The notes beneath the pieces were generated by a model, which saw only the letters and a list, made by a program, of their open reading frames with translations, made no database searches and was not told where the DNA came from. Below, piece by piece: positions 5,401 to 7,189 of a stretch of DNA of 7,189 nt (the stretch's first letter is position 1; each line of letters opens with the position of its first letter). Origin of the DNA: Clostridia bacterium (GTDB lineage Bacteria > Bacillota > Clostridia > Christensenellales > Borkfalkiaceae); assembly GCA_029071285.1 (NCBI GenBank), contig JAIEAS010000219.1, forward strand, positions 1 through 7,189. The letters are read 5' to 3'. Made by a program: the position numbers and the translations under genes.

Positions 5401-7189
5401 AGTTGCCGTTTGCGCCGTTAGTGCCGTCAGGCTTTACGCCGAAGATATAACCCTCCGTGTTGGGCTTTATATCGTCGGGCATCGTAATTTTTGCGGTAAT
5501 CGTTTTAGCCGTTCCGCCGTACGTTTCGTTTGTGACAACCGCACTTCCCGTCAAAGGAATTTCAACGCTGCCGTCCTTGTTTTCTTTGTAATAGTATGCA
5601 AGGGTAACCTTGTCCGCATCCGTATCGGTCGTGTCGGAATCGAGCTTAAAGCCCGAAACCGTGACCTCTATTTCAACGTCGTCCGTGCCCGCGTCCCACT
5701 TCCAGTTGCCGTCTGGTTTATAGTTACAGTCTAATGCGGTTGTAAGCGTTGCGGGCGTAATTTTAAGCGTATGGTCTTTTGTGCCGCCAACTGTATAATC
5801 ACCCACGGTAGTGCCGCTGTTTGTCGAGGCAGGGTCTGCCCACACGGTGTTTTCGGTGTCCGCAAGCTCGAATTTTACGGTGTAACTGCCCACGTGCGTA
5901 ATTTCAACCGTCTTGTTTTTCTTGTCGACTACGCTGTTCTTGTCGCCGTTGTCGGCTACCGTCATTTTATTTTTATCAAGCTCTTTTATATAATTTGCCC
6001 AGTCCGCCGTTGAAAGGGTAGAGCTGAAATTAAACGCAATTGCGCTGCCCGTATAAGCCTTTTCTTTTTGCGCATCCGCAATTGTCGGCTTTGCTATCTC
6101 TTTGGGCTTAATCGTAAAGGTAAACGTCTTGGTGGTTTGGTCGTTGGTATCACTATCCCATACCGCGCCGCACCAGTAGTAAATATCAAATTTTAAGGTA
6201 TACGTTCCCGCCTTTACCGCCTTTATTACCGAAGTGCCGTTAAGCGGGTTGCTCCCCGTTCCGCCGACAGTTTCGGTTGCATCGTTGCTGTAAGTGTAAA
6301 GAGTTTCAACTGTACCGTCTAACTTTTTACGGGTGTAGCTTGTAAGCGCAACCCTTGCGTTGTCCCAGTTTTCAAGCGTAAAGTCAATATCGTTGCCTGT
6401 ATAGTCATCCTCGGTTTTGTCCAGCCCGAAGTCATCCGCATTTGCTATCGGCGTAACCGTTATAGAATCTGAAAGCTCAAGATAGCTGTTCATTGTAATT
6501 ACGTATGCCGAGGCAGACGAGCAAAATGCGTAATAACCGAAGTAAGCCGTATAATTGGCTTCATTCGTTGTATTATTGTTAATGGTTAATAAAGGTAATT
6601 GTCCGTCAAACGTTCCTGCGGCATTTGTATTTACATCAAGCTTGCTATTACAAACATAATTAGCAGGTGTCAAGCCTGAACTGCTCGCTGTACCGTATCC
6701 CACAAAATTCAATTCCGAAGAATGGTCGGAAGCACTAGGATTGTCAAAAGTATTTCCAAAGTAAAACAATGCGCACCCTACGGGAGCGGTGGAAGAAGCG
6801 GATCCTCCCCTTTTAACGTAAGCTGAATATGAAATTTCTATTTCGTATTCCGTCATAGCGGGAACTTTAAAAGTCGCCTTAAATGCCACGTATCCGACTA
6901 ATTGGTGATAGCCGATAGATTTTTTTGTTATATCTATTCTTTTGGCATCTTGGTCAAGTTCACAAATACCTTTGCCCGTATCAACTGCACCAAGCAAGCC
7001 ATAAGGTATATCGCCCGGCTGAGACTTTTCAACAGGGTTGTAATATTGCTTAAATGAAGTAGCTTCATATTTAATTGCCGTACCGTCAGTTTCGTCGTTG
7101 GGCTTGACAGCCGCTTTTGCACTATTGCCCAATTTTGGCAATACAAAAGCACAGCATAATAATGCTGCGCATATAAAAGACAGTATTAA
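2438..7189 (-). CDS. Large secreted repeat protein with one transmembrane helix and a cytoplasmic coiled-coil, Q/M-rich tail (5' end outside window)
   Basis: I do not recognise this as a named protein. The frame stays open to the window edge (1,583 codons plus stop), so it is 5'-partial; residues are counted from codon 7189-7187. Residues 1-17 are hydrophobic (LILSFICAALLCCAFVL) and are followed by AKA at 24-26, which looks like a signal peptide cut near residue 26. Residues 27-1300 are an acidic, Thr/Asn/Asp-rich beta-type ectodomain. After an N-terminal domain come diverged Ig-like modules, several opening with (Y/F)xG near hydrophobics, with G-x-Y-T-V-K-F-E strands, and joined by linkers such as FTIKPKEI, LKITPATL, WEIEPKEL and FKVNPVEL. 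Residues 1301-1325 form one membrane helix, then KRRK. The 258-residue tail has a charged coiled coil (1326-1384), a Q/M/P stretch (1385-1443), a second helix and an acidic end. There is no LPXTG motif. Type I topology is inferred; adhesion or envelope scaffolding is possible but unproven. Confidence 0.9.
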   Translation of the reverse strand, partial: LILSFICAALLCCAFVLPKLGNSAKAAVKPNDETDGTAIKYEATSFKQYYNPVEKSQPGDIPYGLLGAVDTGKGICELDQDAKRIDITKKSIGYHQLVGYVAFKATFKVPAMTEYEIEISYSAYVKRGGSASSTAPVGCALFYFGNTFDNPSASDHSSELNFVGYGTASSSGLTPANYVCNSKLDVNTNAAGTFDGQLPLLTINNNTTNEANYTAYFGYYAFCSSASAYVITMNSYLELSDSITVTPIANADDFGLDKTEDDYTGNDIDFTLENWDNARVALTSYTRKKLDGTVETLYTYSNDATETVGGTGSNPLNGTSVIKAVKAGTYTLKFDIYYWCGAVWDSDTNDQTTKTFTFTIKPKEIAKPTIADAQKEKAYTGSAIAFNFSSTLSTADWANYIKELDKNKMTVADNGDKNSVVDKKNKTVEITHVGSYTVKFELADTENTVWADPASTNSGTTVGDYTVGGTKDHTLKITPATLTTALDCNYKPDGNWKWDAGTDDVEIEVTVSGFKLDSDTTDTDADKVTLAYYYKENKDGSVEIPLTGSAVVTNETYGGTAKTITAKITMPDDIKPNTEGYIFGVKPDGTNGANGNYTVKENEATHTFKVESASLDPSTLLWSYLKDGDPSNKTLTQNGKITYETKDVDGKKVAIVFTPQIQISFAGDDNNGAYDYTDFVIIDGSYTGTTAASTVKDGTDKTYTTTITLKIKDGDTEHVFANPNSLTYVTLKDNGRTAEITLTWEIEPKELDLSNVTFEYDDGINGWQVYDPENPPEKTGMSFKTRVTADSKPDGVDSVVCTADGNTKGPGTIKFNFEFELDKNHKAKDDLYTVKYTMQVTGTQVNVNWVTATLKDRDGNDVTDNGVPYQIYVLDVPESDPAYPFIKYRYFKANDDDSKGDEITGGIERVVAAIEDGGLGASSSNLVHVYVEVYLDGMTQENGVDPFVLKTTEKQKDFKVYYVGDSKDVVDLTAGSVTSITYGSNANANDLYNLILRDSKIALSGGFYKVSLFDKSEKNCIAEEIRDGFDFSKLDAGEYKLVFELINGAEEDYIITPTNLTFKVNPVELLVPTIKDGVNFVFNGEEQQLADSLQNFDTTYMQFASNSIHEARNAGGYTVIINIKDEYKGNYIFVLPEPAAAPAKAVVKFALVDDTAADLPELSNNNATASFKWTINKYVLDTTSSNAWNFSKNGASLNLPNWVKALTASAEPSLIINTLYYDTQGNPLTDVELKGGNKLLVAAYIDPTCADAANFEFKNQSVDPMTSLTTSPQTTYTVPQSGAAAFLGNAKEALITTYAGLPLWAWLAIGLAVLILLIIIIAVCAKRRKSKEQREEIKARKQEEKERREEERRMQQERLQAERELAMAKQQAELEKIRAQAQAGMAGAGMATMAMAQQAMPAPQQQMQQQPVQQPVQMQQQAMPTPMQAQMPQAMQMPAQSAGMDSVMLALLQSQAALQAQITEMRATQDASTKAEMEMLKMQMLSGRFGAQQNAGADAQGISAELLGEAIVTAFSKLANGAKPAELPAPETETATASAAYPPDAIVTTTTTVDTTKKTDTATLRREREDSFADVDGFYDSID
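2861..3037 (-). repeat. Gln/Met/Pro-rich low-complexity segment in the cytoplasmic tail
   Basis: This 59-residue stretch of the large protein contains 19 Gln and 12 Met, with Ala and Pro making up most of the rest and no charged residues. Examples are PAPQQQMQQQPVQQPVQM and QAMPTPMQAQMPQAMQMP. In DNA it appears as imperfect, interrupted CAG/CAA/ATG-rich repeats. It separates two predicted helical segments. It may be a flexible linker or a self-associating, prion-like segment; the sequence cannot distinguish these. Confidence 0.8.
3038..3289 (-). other. Transmembrane helix and juxtamembrane charged coiled coil of the large protein
   Basis: Protein region LPLWAWLAIGLAVLILLI, continuing through IIIAVCA, is one strong hydrophobic span of about 24 residues. 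KRRKSK follows as a positive stop-transfer signal, which places the C-terminus inside the cell by the positive-inside rule. Next are about 55 residues almost entirely of Glu, Lys, Arg, Gln and Ala (for example KARKQEEKERREEERR), predicted to be a long helix or coiled coil. This fixes the membrane topology: a large ectodomain outside and a long tail inside. Confidence 0.85.
7112..7189 (-). other. Signal peptide (partial) of the large surface protein
   Basis: In-frame codons read LILSFICAALLCCAFVL and then PKLGNSAKA, so a hydrophobic core is followed by a small-residue A-x-A site ending at about 7112. The basic n-region and start codon are not in the window. No ATG occurs in this frame upstream of the mature part; the only nearby alternative start codon is TTG at 7141-7139, which would delete the hydrophobic core. 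The cysteine pair lacks the small residue needed just before a lipobox cysteine, so a lipoprotein is unlikely. Confidence 0.75.

Noticed and set aside
7142..7189. Lipoprotein signal for the large protein, suggested by the Cys-Cys pair
   Set aside because: The residues before the cysteines are Ala-Leu-Leu; a lipobox needs Gly, Ala or Ser directly before the cysteine.

Overview
All genes in this window lie on the minus strand, so the biological reading direction is from position 7189 down to 1. The order rpmG, secE, nusG, rplK, rplA, followed by a promoter where rplJ-rplL would be expected, is the classical Gram-positive arrangement. Together with strong GGAG/GGAGG ribosome binding sites, close-to-consensus SigA-type promoters and compact hairpin-plus-T terminators, this suggests a Bacillota (Clostridia-like) bacterium of intermediate GC content. 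An uncultured gut lineage would fit the large secreted protein, but that placement is inference.

Positions 7189-2438 hold one very large gene whose 5' end lies outside the window. It encodes a signal peptide, about 1,270 residues of secreted beta-rich repeat modules, a single transmembrane helix, and a 258-residue cytoplasmic tail. The tail consists of a charged coiled coil, a Gln/Met/Pro-rich low-complexity stretch, a second helix and an acidic C-terminus. No LPXTG anchor is present. This is the least ordinary object in the window. The gene ends at a strong intrinsic terminator (2391-2423).

Positions 2370-2295 hold phased A-tracts and a strong promoter (TTGACA, 17-nt spacer, extended TGn-TAAACT). 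It drives rpmG (2250-2089, a 53-codon gene), secE (2058-1816) and nusG (1813-1280). The genes are tightly packed, and the nusG ribosome binding site lies inside the end of secE.

Positions 1279-1188 separate nusG from rplK. They contain an RNA element closely resembling the L1-binding site of 23S rRNA, which is probably the autoregulatory target through which free L1 represses rplK-rplA. Then come rplK (1187-762) and rplA (757-68). Immediately after rplA there is a second near-perfect promoter (TTGACT, 17-nt spacer, TATAAT), followed by what is probably the start of the rplJ-rplL leader, cut by the window edge.

Together the small genes make ribosomal proteins L33, L11 and L1, the SecE translocon subunit and the NusG transcription factor. 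The large upstream gene is transcriptionally insulated from them and has no visible functional link. There is no gene-free stretch longer than about 190 bases.
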